From Deinococcus psychrotolerans (GTDB lineage Bacteria; Deinococcota; Deinococci; Deinococcales; Deinococcaceae): a stretch of 64,000 nucleotides of DNA. Made by a program: the position numbers and the translations under genes. The notes under the pieces were generated by a model. The model searched no databases and was not told the DNA's origin. It saw only the letters and a list, made by a program, of their open reading frames with translations. This document shows, one piece after another, positions 10,656-19,023 of this stretch; within the stretch, counting starts at the first letter, position 1; every line of letters begins with the position of its first letter. The stretch lies in the NCBI RefSeq assembly GCF_003860465.1, contig NZ_CP034186.1:62001-126000 (forward strand), read 5' to 3'.

Positions 10656-11058
10656 GGTAAAAGATAGAAAAGGGCGACGTTTACTCTGTGTCCACTCTGT
10701 CGCCTTCATTGAAATTTTTATGATCTTGCTTGGCTCAAACTTCTGGAATATATACTTTTCTTCTTATTTCCACTTCTACACACGTATTCAAGTGACTCTT
10801 TTCCACTATGGGTCGCATACCCTGTGGTTATATACCGTGCTGGTCGTACTTGGTCAGCTTATTTTCAGCTTCGCCTGGCCTTAAATGACGTGCTTAGGCT
10901 AAGGCATCCGCACCCCGTAATGTGTCTACCTCTAGTTGACTTCTACTGCCAATGACTTTGAGTATCCCCGAGGCTACCAAAATCAAATCAGTGGCGATTG
11001 TCAAGATCTTAGACTGATTGTTATATATATTCTTACTGGCTTTAACTTCCACATTAAA
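10656..11058. other. AT-rich intergenic patch of about 400 bp
   Basis: Base composition drops sharply here compared with the GC-rich flanks. One plus-strand open frame (10720-10884, 54 codons) would encode a Phe/Tyr/Trp-rich peptide with a hydrophobic C-terminus (LWLYTVLVVLGQLIFSFAWP), but no ribosome site precedes it. GGCGAC (near 10672) and GTCGCC (near 10711) could form a weak hairpin after the frameshifted gene. Otherwise nothing is supported. Confidence 0.3.
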
Positions 11059-12144
11059 CTAGGCTTCTGACGCCAGTGCTGGCGAATGAATTTTGCCTTG
11101 ATGTCCATCAAGCGGCCCGCCCGAAAATCCCCGGCTGGCTGCCAACAACTCGGCGACGACGCTGATGGCCACCTCGGTGGTGGTGTCGGCACCAATGGCA
11201 AGGCCCAGCGGGTTGCGAATACGGCTCAGTTCGGCTGGAGTAAGGGGCAATCCTTCATCTTGAGCATTGGCAGCCAGTTTGTCGAGGCGGCTGCGTGGCC
11301 CCAGCAACCCGATAAAGGGAGCCTCAGACTGTAGAGCACGCCGCAGACTGGCCAGATCGAGAAGAAAATGATGGTTCATGACGACGACAAAGCTGCGCGG
11401 CCCAATGGACAACTGGGAAAACTGCTCCGGCGTAAGGGGGGAGAGGGACGCGCCGGGAAAGCGCTCTGGTGTGAGCAACCCCGCCCGCATATCCACCACC
11501 CGGACTCGAAAGCCCGATTCGCAGGCGAGGCGCACCACCGCTTGGCTATCGTGCGCGGCTCCAAACAGCAGCAGTTCGGGCGGCGGGATATTCACATCTA
11601 AAAAGTAGGTCAGTCCGCCTAGCTCGACCAAGCCAGCCTTGGGTTGGGGCGAGGCCAGCCGCTGGCGCATCAGGACTTCGGCCTGCTCCTGCACCGCGCC
11701 GAGCGACCCGTAGACTTCCAGTGGCGTGAGAATAGTCCGCGCTCCTGAGCCGCTGAGGCAAGTCAACTGCGCGGCCAGTTCGAAGTTCTCCCAAGTCTGG
11801 TGCCAGCGCTGCTGGAGGGGATCAGCTGGGTTGGCCGCCTCGATATAAATATCCATTTCACCCGCACAGCCGATGCCCAAGCCAAACATCCGCTCCTCAT
11901 CGAGGTTGTAGCGCTGCAAGCGTGCCTCACCGGAACGCATCACTTCCTGCGCCAGAAAAACGATTTCACCTTCGAGGCAGCCGCCCGAAACGAGGCAAGT
12001 GTACGTGCCGTCAGCCCGAACCAACATCACGGTGCCTTCACGACGGTAAGCACTGCCAATCACATTAACCACCGTTGCGAGGGCCGCTCGCTCACCCAGA
12101 AAACGGGCTTCACGCAGACCATTCAAAACGTCCAGACGCTCCAT
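11059..12144 (-). CDS. XdhC/CoxI-family protein
   Basis: 361-residue XdhC/CoxI protein, a family that helps insert or sulfurate the molybdenum cofactor of xanthine dehydrogenase-type enzymes. The N-terminal XdhC domain shows ALATVVNVIGSAYRREGTVM and the SGGCLEGEIV cysteine motif (around residue 50). The C-terminal Rossmann-like domain (about 190-340) contains LLLFGAAHDSQAVVRLACES, FVVVMNHHFLLDL and GPRSRLDKL. ATG 12144 follows GGAGGAACT. No molybdenum hydroxylase subunits are in the window, so the partner enzyme must be encoded elsewhere. Confidence 0.92.
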   Translation of the reverse strand: MERLDVLNGLREARFLGERAALATVVNVIGSAYRREGTVMLVRADGTYTCLVSGGCLEGEIVFLAQEVMRSGEARLQRYNLDEERMFGLGIGCAGEMDIYIEAANPADPLQQRWHQTWENFELAAQLTCLSGSGARTILTPLEVYGSLGAVQEQAEVLMRQRLASPQPKAGLVELGGLTYFLDVNIPPPELLLFGAAHDSQAVVRLACESGFRVRVVDMRAGLLTPERFPGASLSPLTPEQFSQLSIGPRSFVVVMNHHFLLDLASLRRALQSEAPFIGLLGPRSRLDKLAANAQDEGLPLTPAELSRIRNPLGLAIGADTTTEVAISVVAELLAASRGFSGGPLDGHQGKIHSPALASEA

Positions 12145-12465
12145 AGTTCCTCCACTTGTTGCCCGTTATGTTAGCCGCAATGCTGCTGGGCAAATGGGTC
12201 TGTGCCTTCACGGCACCAAGTGGAGTTGGAACAGCCTCACGGTTCTTTCTGTGAGCGGGCGATACACGCACACGGCAAGGCCACCTTCATGGTCGGTGGT
12301 CACCCATAATAAACGGGTGCTGGATTTGTGTGACCGAGCGGTGAGCACCGTCAGCGCTCAGCTCCGACCGTAAGCGCGTGCGCCCCTTTTCTGCTGGCAG
12401 TGCTTCTCTCTGATCTCAACATTCCACCACCGCGTTGCTCATTTGCCTCTTCAAGGAGTTTGGAC
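12145..12465. other. Divergent intergenic region, 321 bp
   Basis: This lies between the divergent XdhC and small membrane-protein genes. I see no coding signal, RNA gene or clear promoter hexamers in it beyond the two ribosome sites at its ends. Confidence 0.4.
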
Positions 12466-12837
12466 ATGAAAACCCCCATCACCGTTCTGCGCTGGATCGT
12501 CCGTATCGCTGGTGTCGCCGCCCTTGGGATGGGCCTCATTTTCTGGGGTGGGAGCGGCTACGCCCTGCTGAGTGCCCACCAAGGTCTGGGCTACCTCGTT
12601 TCTCTCGGGCTGCTGCTGCTGGCGATTCTCGGATTCAGACAAGGCGTCGCGCCGGGCCTGTTGATCACCGCCATCATCTGGAGCTTGGTCGTCCCGGCCA
12701 TCGGCAGTATGCAGCTCAAATTGCTGCCCGGCGATCAGCACTGGGTGATTCAAGTCTTTCACCTGCTGCTCGGCGTGGGGGCCATCGCCTTTTCCGAAAT
12801 CATCGCTGGCCGCGCACTACGGAGCCGAGTTGCCTAG
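12466..12837 (+). CDS. Small integral membrane protein, function unknown
   Basis: 123-residue protein with four hydrophobic segments (about 8-35, 40-60, 65-85 and 100-118), containing MGLIFWGGSGYALLSAHQGL and QHWVIQVFHLLLGVGAIAF. ATG 12466 has AAGGAG nine bases upstream; a longer frame from 12400 lacks a ribosome site. No family or function is recognised. It stands alone and converges with the phosphoketolase gene, sharing a large hairpin with it. Confidence 0.75.
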   Translation: MKTPITVLRWIVRIAGVAALGMGLIFWGGSGYALLSAHQGLGYLVSLGLLLLAILGFRQGVAPGLLITAIIWSLVVPAIGSMQLKLLPGDQHWVIQVFHLLLGVGAIAFSEIIAGRALRSRVA

Positions 12838-12846
12838 AGGCTTTAT

Positions 12847-12893
12847 GGGGGCTGGCTGGCTAAGCCAAAAGCACGCTCAGCCAGCCAGCCCCC
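12847..12893. terminator. Large inverted repeat between convergent genes
   Basis: GGGGGCTGGCTGGCT (12847-12861) pairs perfectly with AGCCAGCCAGCCCCC (12879-12893) around a 17-nt loop. It lies between the convergent membrane-protein and phosphoketolase genes. No long T-run is present, but the position and very stable 15-bp stem fit a bidirectional terminator. Confidence 0.7.
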
Positions 12894-12987
12894 CAAACAC
12901 TCCCGTTGATTGCCGGTAGCCACCAACACGTCGAAGAGACAAAACAGAGGCTTTGAGTTGGGCGTCAGCTCGGCACCCAAGGCTCTC

Positions 12988-15363
12988 TCAGCTCTCAGCC
13001 CAGCGCCAATTCTTCACGTCGGGAAGGTCGTCCCCAGTGGCACGCACGTAAGCGTGATGCTCGGCGAGCTTGGCGAGAAGCTGTTGCCTGACGTCTGCAC
13101 CCGCGTCCTTGAGATGAGGCACACGGTTAATCACGGCAAGGGCCAGGTGGAAGCGGTCGAGGTCGTTGAGCACGGTCATGTCGAAGGGGGTGGTGGTCGT
13201 GCCCTCTCCCTTGTAGCCGTGGACGTGCAGATTGCGGTGTCCAGCGCGGCGGTAGGTCAGGCGGTGAATCAGCCAGGGGTAGCCGTGATACGCGAAGATG
13301 ATCGGTACGTCCGTGGTGAAGACCTCGTCAAAGGCCGCGTCGGACAGCCCATGGGGATGCTCGATCTGCGGTTGCAGCGTCATCAGGTCAACCACATTCA
13401 CCACTCGGATTTTCAGCTCAGGGAAGGCTTTGCGCAGCAGACTCACCGCCGCGAGCGTCTCCAGGGTCGGCACGTCGCCCGCGCAGGCCATCACCACGTC
13501 GGGCGTGTCGCCCCGGTCATTGCTGGCCCAGGCCCAGACACCCAACCCGGCCGCGCAGTGCTTGGCAGCGTCGGCCATGTTGAGCCATTGAAGTTCAGGC
13601 TGCTTGCCCGCCACGATCACGTTGACATATTCGCGGCTGCGCAGGCAGTGATCGGTCACCGACAGCAGCGTATTGGCGTCAGGCGGCAGGTAAACCCGCA
13701 CCACGGCAGGCGCTTTGTTCACCATCAAATCGATAAAGCCGGGATCCTGATGCGAGGAGCCGTTGTGATCCTGCCGCCAGACGTGCGAGGTGAGCAAGAT
13801 GTTCAGGGACGGCACCGGACGACGCCAGGAAATCTCCCGGCTGGTGCCGAGCCACTTGGCATGCTGCCCGACCATCGAGTCCACCACATGAATAAACGCT
13901 TCGTAGCAGGAGAACAACCCGTGGCGTCCCGTCAGGGTGTAGCCTTCCAGCCAGCCCTCGCACAGGTGCTCGCTCAGCACCTCCATCACCCGCCCGTCCG
14001 GGGAGAGGTGAAGATCGGTGCTGAGCTGCGGTTCTTCCCAGGTCTTGCCGCTGGCGGCATACACGCCGTCTAAGCGGTTGGAGGCCGTCTCATCGGGGCC
14101 GAACAGCCGGAAGATGTTCATGTTGCGTTCCATGACACCCTTCAGAAACGTGCCGAGCACCCGTGTAGACTCGCCGTCCACCACACCGGGCTGAGGCACG
14201 GCCAGTTCGTAGTCGCGGAAGTCAGGAAAATCGAGGTCACGTGGCATAAGGCCGCCGTTGGATACCGGGTTCATACCCATGCGCCGCTCGCCGGATGGAG
14301 CCAGCGCCGCCAGTTCCGGGCGCAGCACACCGGCTTTGTCAAAGAGTTCCTCGGGGCGGTAGCTGAGCAGCCATTCTTCGAGCTGCCGCAGGTGTTCCGG
14401 GGAATCGCTCAGACCGGCGAGCGGCACCTGATGAGCACGCCAGGTGCCCTCGACTGGCAGGCCATCGACCACCTTCGGGCCAGTCCAGCCCTTGGGGCTT
14501 CTCAGCACGATCATCGGCCAGGCGGGGCGCTCCTGCACGCCGTCCACGCGGGCGCGGCGCTGGATGGCGGAGATGTCGGCGTAAACCTGCTCCAGCGTCC
14601 GGGCCATCTGCTCGTGCATCAAAGCCGGCTCGTCGCCCTCCACGTAGTACGGCGTGTGGCCGTAGCCGCGCAGCAGGGTGTCGAGTTCTGCATGGCTGAG
14701 GCGGGCCAGCACGGTCGGGTTGGCGATCTTATAACCGTTCAGGTGCAAGATCGGCAGCACCGCGCCGTCGGTGCGGGCGTTCAGAAACTTGTTGCCATGC
14801 CAGCTGGCGGCCAGCGGCCCGGTCTCGGCCTCGCCGTCGCCGATCACGCAGGCCACCAGCAGATCAGGGTGGTCGAAGGCCGCGCCGTAAGCGTGGGTCA
14901 GGCTGAAACCCAGTTCACCGCCCTCGTGGATCGAGCCGGGCGTCTGGGGCGCAGCGTGGCTGGGAACGCCGCCGGGAAACGAGAACTGCCGGAAGAGTTT
15001 GCGCAGGCCGTCCTCACCCGGCCCGACATCGGGGTACAGCTCGCTATAACTGCCTTCCAAGTAGACGTTGGCGACCACGCCGGGAGCGCCGTGACCCGGC
15101 CCGGCGACGTAAAGCACACTGAGGTCGTGCTCCTTGATCAAGCGGTTGAGGTGAACGTAAATGAAATTCAGCCCCGGCGTGGTGCCCCAGTGGCCCAGCA
15201 ACCTCGGTTTGACATGCTTCAGGGTGAGTGGCTCGCGCAGCAGCGGGTTGTCCAGCAAGTAGATCTGCCCCACCGACAGGTAGTTGGCAGCCCGCCAGTA
15301 AGCGTCGAGATGCTGGAGTTCAGTCGGTGAAAGGGTTGAGCGTGACGTCGTGGGCGTGGTCAT
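12988..15363 (-). CDS. xfp: Phosphoketolase (xylulose-5-phosphate/fructose-6-phosphate)
   Basis: 791-residue thiamine-diphosphate enzyme that splits xylulose 5-phosphate (and usually fructose 6-phosphate) with phosphate to give acetyl phosphate plus glyceraldehyde 3-phosphate or erythrose 4-phosphate. Length is typical. Family blocks are intact: [15 protein letters not shown], the [17 protein letters not shown] region, [11 protein letters not shown] near residue 90, the TPP-binding [20 protein letters not shown], and [23 protein letters not shown] 15363 follows CCGGAGG. It is a single-gene unit. The stress and respiration genes next door suggest a role in carbon flow under redox stress, by inference. 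Confidence 0.97.
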   Translation of the reverse strand: MTTPTTSRSTLSPTELQHLDAYWRAANYLSVGQIYLLDNPLLREPLTLKHVKPRLLGHWGTTPGLNFIYVHLNRLIKEHDLSVLYVAGPGHGAPGVVANVYLEGSYSELYPDVGPGEDGLRKLFRQFSFPGGVPSHAAPQTPGSIHEGGELGFSLTHAYGAAFDHPDLLVACVIGDGEAETGPLAASWHGNKFLNARTDGAVLPILHLNGYKIANPTVLARLSHAELDTLLRGYGHTPYYVEGDEPALMHEQMARTLEQVYADISAIQRRARVDGVQERPAWPMIVLRSPKGWTGPKVVDGLPVEGTWRAHQVPLAGLSDSPEHLRQLEEWLLSYRPEELFDKAGVLRPELAALAPSGERRMGMNPVSNGGLMPRDLDFPDFRDYELAVPQPGVVDGESTRVLGTFLKGVMERNMNIFRLFGPDETASNRLDGVYAASGKTWEEPQLSTDLHLSPDGRVMEVLSEHLCEGWLEGYTLTGRHGLFSCYEAFIHVVDSMVGQHAKWLGTSREISWRRPVPSLNILLTSHVWRQDHNGSSHQDPGFIDLMVNKAPAVVRVYLPPDANTLLSVTDHCLRSREYVNVIVAGKQPELQWLNMADAAKHCAAGLGVWAWASNDRGDTPDVVMACAGDVPTLETLAAVSLLRKAFPELKIRVVNVVDLMTLQPQIEHPHGLSDAAFDEVFTTDVPIIFAYHGYPWLIHRLTYRRAGHRNLHVHGYKGEGTTTTPFDMTVLNDLDRFHLALAVINRVPHLKDAGADVRQQLLAKLAEHHAYVRATGDDLPDVKNWRWAES

Positions 15364-15597
15364 GGTAAACCTCCGGAAGTGGACTGAGGGCGGGGCGCGG
15401 CGGTATCAGCAGTGTGGCAGCTGAGCGGGTAAGTCTGGTCAAGGGCCGGTCAGCGCCCTCGGCATTCAGGACATTCCACAGACCACTCGGGTTCAGACAG
15501 CAGAGTCAAGAGTCACAGTGAGCCGCCCACGCTCAGGCGGGCGGCCGTGAAGAAGGGGATATTGGCCGCTTCAGGCGGGGGCGCAGTTCTGGTTCTT

Positions 15598-16200
15598 CTA
15601 CCGAACGGTCGCCGGCTCCGCAGCACTCGGCCCTTCAGCAGCTGGCGGGGTAGCCCTGACTCCAAAGAGAGCGAGAACCCAGCGGTCAAGGCCCCACCAG
15701 CCCGCAACGCGCCAGCCGAGCACCAACCACGTCGCCAGAATGAACAGCAGCGGATTGGTGCTGATGGTGCCTGCCAGCAGGTAACTGGCATTCATCACGC
15801 CGCCAAAAAAAGCTGCGATGCCGGTGAACAGCCCCACGATCAGGGCCGCGCCCACCAGCACCTCGCCGTAGGCCACCAGATACGAAAAGGTGGCGGCGTT
15901 GGGCAGCGCCACGTGCTGCAAAAACCAGGCGTACCAGCCCTGCACGTCGGGATGTGCGCCGCCTGTCTTGGCGAGTGCGCCAGTCAGAAAGCCGCCGACA
16001 GCGGTTCCGGCCTTCTCGCCGACCCACACTCCAGCCGGATTGGTGATCTTTTCCCAGCCGGCCATCAGCCACTCGTAGCCGACATAAATACGCAGCAGCG
16101 CCCAGATGGGAGCGAGACGGGGATCAGCGAAGAGCAGGCGCGACACATTGGGTTCGCGCAGCAGGCCGGGACTGGCCCGCTGAAGGCGTGGAGTGGTCAT
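15598..16200 (-). CDS. DoxX-like membrane protein (thiosulfate:quinone oxidoreductase small-subunit type)
   Basis: 200-residue DoxX-like membrane protein with four hydrophobic segments. LLRIYVGYEWLMAGWEKITN near residue 35, FLQHVALPNAATFSYLVAYG, then GEVLVGAALIVGLFTGIAAF and NPLLFILATWLVLGWRVAG follow the family pattern. ATG 16200 overlaps the TGA of the universal stress gene (ATGA), so the two are coupled. Relatives belong to terminal-oxidase or thiosulfate:quinone oxidoreductase complexes in archaea and to redox-stress membrane complexes in bacteria. The exact role here is not known. Confidence 0.85.
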   Translation of the reverse strand: MTTPRLQRASPGLLREPNVSRLLFADPRLAPIWALLRIYVGYEWLMAGWEKITNPAGVWVGEKAGTAVGGFLTGALAKTGGAHPDVQGWYAWFLQHVALPNAATFSYLVAYGEVLVGAALIVGLFTGIAAFFGGVMNASYLLAGTISTNPLLFILATWLVLGWRVAGWWGLDRWVLALFGVRATPPAAEGPSAAEPATVR

Positions 16201-16688
16201 CCGGCCACCTCCTGCGCGGCGGCTTTGTGTGTCACTGGTGCAGCGGTCTTGGGGGCCCGCACCAGCAGCACCGGCACCCCGATCCGGCGCATGACGCCCT
16301 CGGCGACGCTGCCCAGGAAAAACCGGTCCAGTCCACTGCGGCCATGCGTGCCCATCACCACCAGCGAGCAGTGCTGCTGCTCGGCCACATCGGCGATCGC
16401 CTGAGCGGTTCGTGGATCGCCGCCCTCCAAGCACAACAAACGGATGTTGGGCGATCCAAGCGCCGTGCGGGCGTCTTCCAGCAGGCGCTGGCCCTCGGCC
16501 TTGGCGCGTTCGCTGGCGTCCGGATCATCGTAGGTGTAGACCGCGTCGCCGTAAATCACGGGAAGCGGGGGCACGACGTACAGCACGGTCAAGGTGCTGT
16601 GGTGGCAGCGGGCCAGTTCGGCGGCCACCGGCAGAGCGAGAGCACTCAGTGGGCTGCCGTCAATTGGAACGAGAATGTGATCAAACAT
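16197..16688 (-). CDS. Universal stress protein (ATP-binding type)
   Basis: 163-residue UspA-family protein. It opens MFDHILVPIDGSPLSALAL and has the ATP-binding signature GTHGRSGLDRFFLGSVAEGV (the G-2x-G-9x-G(S/T) motif) followed by VPVLLVRAP. ATG 16688 has AAAGGAG upstream; the longer frame to 16955 would add non-homologous residues. It is translationally coupled to the DoxX-like gene. Two tiny overlapping genes lie upstream on the same strand and may share the transcript. Confidence 0.93.
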   Translation of the reverse strand: MFDHILVPIDGSPLSALALPVAAELARCHHSTLTVLYVVPPLPVIYGDAVYTYDDPDASERAKAEGQRLLEDARTALGSPNIRLLCLEGGDPRTAQAIADVAEQQHCSLVVMGTHGRSGLDRFFLGSVAEGVMRRIGVPVLLVRAPKTAAPVTHKAAAQEVAG

Positions 16689-16866
16689 GGCAAACTCCTT
16701 TTTTCTGTCATTGGAGAAGGCTTCAACGCGGATTTGCGGAGAGTCAGGCCCTGTAGAATCAAGCCCAACGAAATCAGAATCAGGAGCCGGGCCAGCGCAT
16801 GCCGGGGAGCCGTAATGCTGCTCATCAGCATTCCAGAACGCCGCGCCGTACCAGTTGCTCAGGACA

Positions 16867-17064
16867 TCAGCGTTCCCGTTCCGGTTGACGCGGTGGGCGG
16901 TGCGCCTGCTTGCGCCACGCGGCGTCGTCGGGATCGTCACCGCAGCCGCCCTCATTTACCCAGCGGTCTAGGGCAGTCACCCAGGGCGGAATAACCGGCG
17001 CGGGCGTGCCGCTTTGTACCGTATGCTGACTCAGTAGCGTGGGCTGACTCACAGGTGTGTTCAT
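16867..17064 (-). CDS. Small hypothetical protein, 65 residues
   Basis: ATG 17064 overlaps the stop of the 37-residue gene upstream (ATGA). The product is Pro-rich at the start, then has PPWVTALDRWVNEGGCGDDP and a basic tail ending RPPRQPERER. No family is recognised. The overlap with a gene that has a good ribosome site is the main support. Confidence 0.5.
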   Translation of the reverse strand: MNTPVSQPTLLSQHTVQSGTPAPVIPPWVTALDRWVNEGGCGDDPDDAAWRKQAHRPPRQPERER

Positions 17065-17174
17065 TTGTCGGCCAACCAAGCTTTCCGCTCTGCTTTGGTC
17101 AGCCAGCCCAAGCCGGCCTGCACCACCATTCCGTTCTTGATTTGACCTGACTTGAGGTAAATTGGGGAGTTCAT
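17061..17174 (-). CDS. Tiny hypothetical protein, 37 residues
   Basis: ATG 17174 is preceded by CGGAGG at ideal spacing. The 37-residue product reads MNSPIYLKSGQIKNG at the start and ends LTKAERKAWLADK; it is amphipathic, with no membrane segment. Its stop overlaps the start of the 65-residue gene. The function is unknown; it may be a small stress protein, given the neighbours. Confidence 0.55.
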   Translation of the reverse strand: MNSPIYLKSGQIKNGMVVQAGLGWLTKAERKAWLADK

Positions 17175-17301
17175 GCGATGCCTCCGAAGTTCATTTGAGG
17201 GTTTTGAGAAGCGCCGTTTGGGTGCGCTGACAAATCCCACTTTGACGAGTCGTTCAGTACTGGGCTTGAAGTGGCCGCAGGCGCGGCTCCGTGTAGGGCG
17301 G

Positions 17302-18180
17302 TCAACTAGGACGCTGAACAAGCTCAGGCTGCTCCTGCGCCGACTGAGTCAAAATGGCTTTGAGCATGTCGCTGATGGTGATGACGCCCAGCAGGTGACC
17401 GCCCTCGCCCATGACCGGCAAACCGTGAACGTCCGCCGAGAGCATGGCTTTCATGGCTTCTTCCACCGGGGCGCTGCTGCGGACTTGTGCGCCAGACGGT
17501 TTCATCAAGTCCGTGACTTTCAGCTGGCCGAGCATGAACTGATCAGGCATGACCGTGTCGCCGTGAGCCGAAGAGGCCCGCTCCACCGCCGCGAAAACGT
17601 CCTTTTCGTGCAGCACGCCCACCAGCCTGCCGCCTTCCAGCACCGGCAGCACCCGGAGCTGCGAGATTTTGAGGCGGGCGGCCCCCTCCGACGCCAGCGC
17701 TCCAGCGTCCACACTGACTGTGCTGGAGGTCATGTGATTGCCCACCCGCCCCCACGTCAGCGGCGCGGCCTGGGCAGCAGCCTTGAGCACGTCCGTCAGG
17801 GTCAGAATGCCGACCAAAGCGCCTTCCTCATTGACCACCGGCACGCCTCCGATGCGGCGCTCGACCATCATTTCGAGGGCCGCACCCAGGGGGCTGTGCT
17901 CCTCCACCGTCAGCACCGGGAAGCGCATACTCTGGCGTACGAGTAAGCTGCCCGCCCGCACGGCAAATTCCCAGGGCGTCAGGCCCTCGTGAACAGCGGG
18001 CAGGGCGCGGCGCACCTCGCCGTCGGTGAGGATGCCGACGAGTTGGCCCTGATGAACAATCGGCAACCGCTCGATCCGCATCGTCTGCATGGTCATGGCC
18101 GCTTTGGCCAGGTTGGCAGACGGCGAAAGGGTAAGTGGCCTGGGCGTCATGACCTCGCTGACGGGTCTGGAAGTGTTCAT
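17302..18180 (-). CDS. Protein with four CBS domains
   Basis: 292-residue protein built of two CBS pairs. Each repeat shows the pattern of a variable helix followed by the LPVV(D)..G.LVGILT block: RLPIVHQGQLVGILTDGEVR, IGGVPVVNEEGALVGILTLT, LRVLPVLEGGRLVGVLHEKD and VHGLPVMGEGGHLLGVITIS. CBS pairs usually sense adenine nucleotides or energy state. No fused enzymatic or transport domain is present, so it is probably a stand-alone sensor. ATG 18180 has a direct-repeat box 23-39 nt upstream shared with the stress gene upstream and the oxidase operon. Confidence 0.9.
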   Translation of the reverse strand: MNTSRPVSEVMTPRPLTLSPSANLAKAAMTMQTMRIERLPIVHQGQLVGILTDGEVRRALPAVHEGLTPWEFAVRAGSLLVRQSMRFPVLTVEEHSPLGAALEMMVERRIGGVPVVNEEGALVGILTLTDVLKAAAQAAPLTWGRVGNHMTSSTVSVDAGALASEGAARLKISQLRVLPVLEGGRLVGVLHEKDVFAAVERASSAHGDTVMPDQFMLGQLKVTDLMKPSGAQVRSSAPVEEAMKAMLSADVHGLPVMGEGGHLLGVITISDMLKAILTQSAQEQPELVQRPS

Positions 18181-18202
18181 GCGCTGAGTGTGGCGGCGGG
18201 GC

Positions 18203-18219
18203 GTTACCAGAGCATTACC
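18203..18219 (-). promoter_or_regulatory. 11-bp-period direct repeat before the CBS gene
   Basis: Plus strand reads GTTACC-AGAGC-ATTACC, two RTTACC units exactly 11 bp apart, 23-39 nt before the CBS start. The same arrangement is at 18843-18859 and 22737-22753. Candidate activator site, possibly for the BTAD regulator at 19024. Confidence 0.5.
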
Positions 18220-18290
18220 TGTCAGGTGCTGGGCTGTGGTGGAGTGGAGGCCAGCGAAGTGGGAGCCCGCAGCAGGCCAACGCCTCCCGG

Positions 18291-18788
18291 CTAGCGCTGA
18301 CCCAGTTCGCGCCAGCGGCCTAGAAGTTTGTCTGGAAGCTCGCTTATGCGTTCAGGCCGCGCGGTGGCCAGCGGAATGACCTGCACCGGCACGCTGGCTC
18401 CCAGCAGCACGCCGCAGGTCACGCGGCCCAGCCGCAGCCGCCGGGGATCATGGCCGCTGTGCAGGCCCAACATCACCAGCTGGCTGCCCCGCGCCTGCGA
18501 AGCGGCCAAAATGCTCCCGCTCACCTCTTCCTCCGCCGCCAGCACCATCAGGCACACTGGAGGGCGGCGGTACCAACCGGCGAGCTGGGCCAGCCGCGAC
18601 TCGGCCAATTCAGCGTCTTCGCCCGGAAGCAGCACGTGCATCAGCATGACCTGGCCGCCGGAGGCCCGCGTCAGGTGAGCGCCGAACGCCGCCGCCCGCA
18701 GGCTGCACGGCCCAAAGTCCACCGGCACCACCACCTGACTGATCTTTTCCAAGTGCGGCGGAGCGCGGCAAGGCAAGAATTCATCCAT
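18291..18788 (-). CDS. Universal stress protein family protein
   Basis: 165-residue UspA-like protein. The start ISQVVVPVDFGPCSLRAAAF and the later QLVMLGLHSGHDPRRLRLGR, with VTCGVLLGASVPVQVIPLA, match the Usp fold. The ATP-binding glycine motif is altered (GLHSGHDPRRLRLGRVTCGV), so nucleotide binding is uncertain. ATG 18788 has TGGAGG upstream. It is transcribed away from the BTAD regulator, with an 11-bp-period repeat in the shared intergenic region. Confidence 0.82.
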   Translation of the reverse strand: MDEFLPCRAPPHLEKISQVVVPVDFGPCSLRAAAFGAHLTRASGGQVMLMHVLLPGEDAELAESRLAQLAGWYRRPPVCLMVLAAEEEVSGSILAASQARGSQLVMLGLHSGHDPRRLRLGRVTCGVLLGASVPVQVIPLATARPERISELPDKLLGRWRELGQR

Positions 18789-18842
18789 CGTTGACCTCCA
18801 CCATCTGTGACCTCCACGTCCTGATGAGCCTCGCCCCAGCCC

Positions 18843-18859
18843 GTTACCCAGGCATTACA
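18843..18859 (-). promoter_or_regulatory. 11-bp-period direct repeat between Usp and BTAD regulator genes
   Basis: Plus strand GTTACC-CAGGC-ATTACA, the same order and 11-bp spacing as at 18203-18219. It lies 55-71 nt before the Usp start and 165 nt before the regulator start, so it could act on either gene. Confidence 0.5.
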
Positions 18860-19023
18860 CCCCAAACTGACCTCTGGCCACCCAAAAACCGGCCCGAGAC
18901 CGGCCCACAGCCAAAAAGAGTACGATGAGTTACCAACCGCGCAGAAACGGCGGTTGCTAACCCGCACCCGGGTGACGGCGCACAGGCGCACCGCAAGGTC
19001 AGGTGTGCCAGAGGAGGAAGCGT

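Noticed and set aside
12910..15330. Long plus-strand open frames (12910-14073 and 14392-15330) opposite the phosphoketolase gene
   Set aside because: They lie antisense to a gene with unmistakable phosphoketolase motifs, and their products are Arg/His/Gln-rich with no motifs, as expected from GC-rich codon shadows.
15364..15480. Possible third-type repeat GGTAAG...GGTCAA before the phosphoketolase gene
   Set aside because: Spacing is 9-10 bp rather than 11, and the second unit does not match; too weak to add to the RTTACC set.
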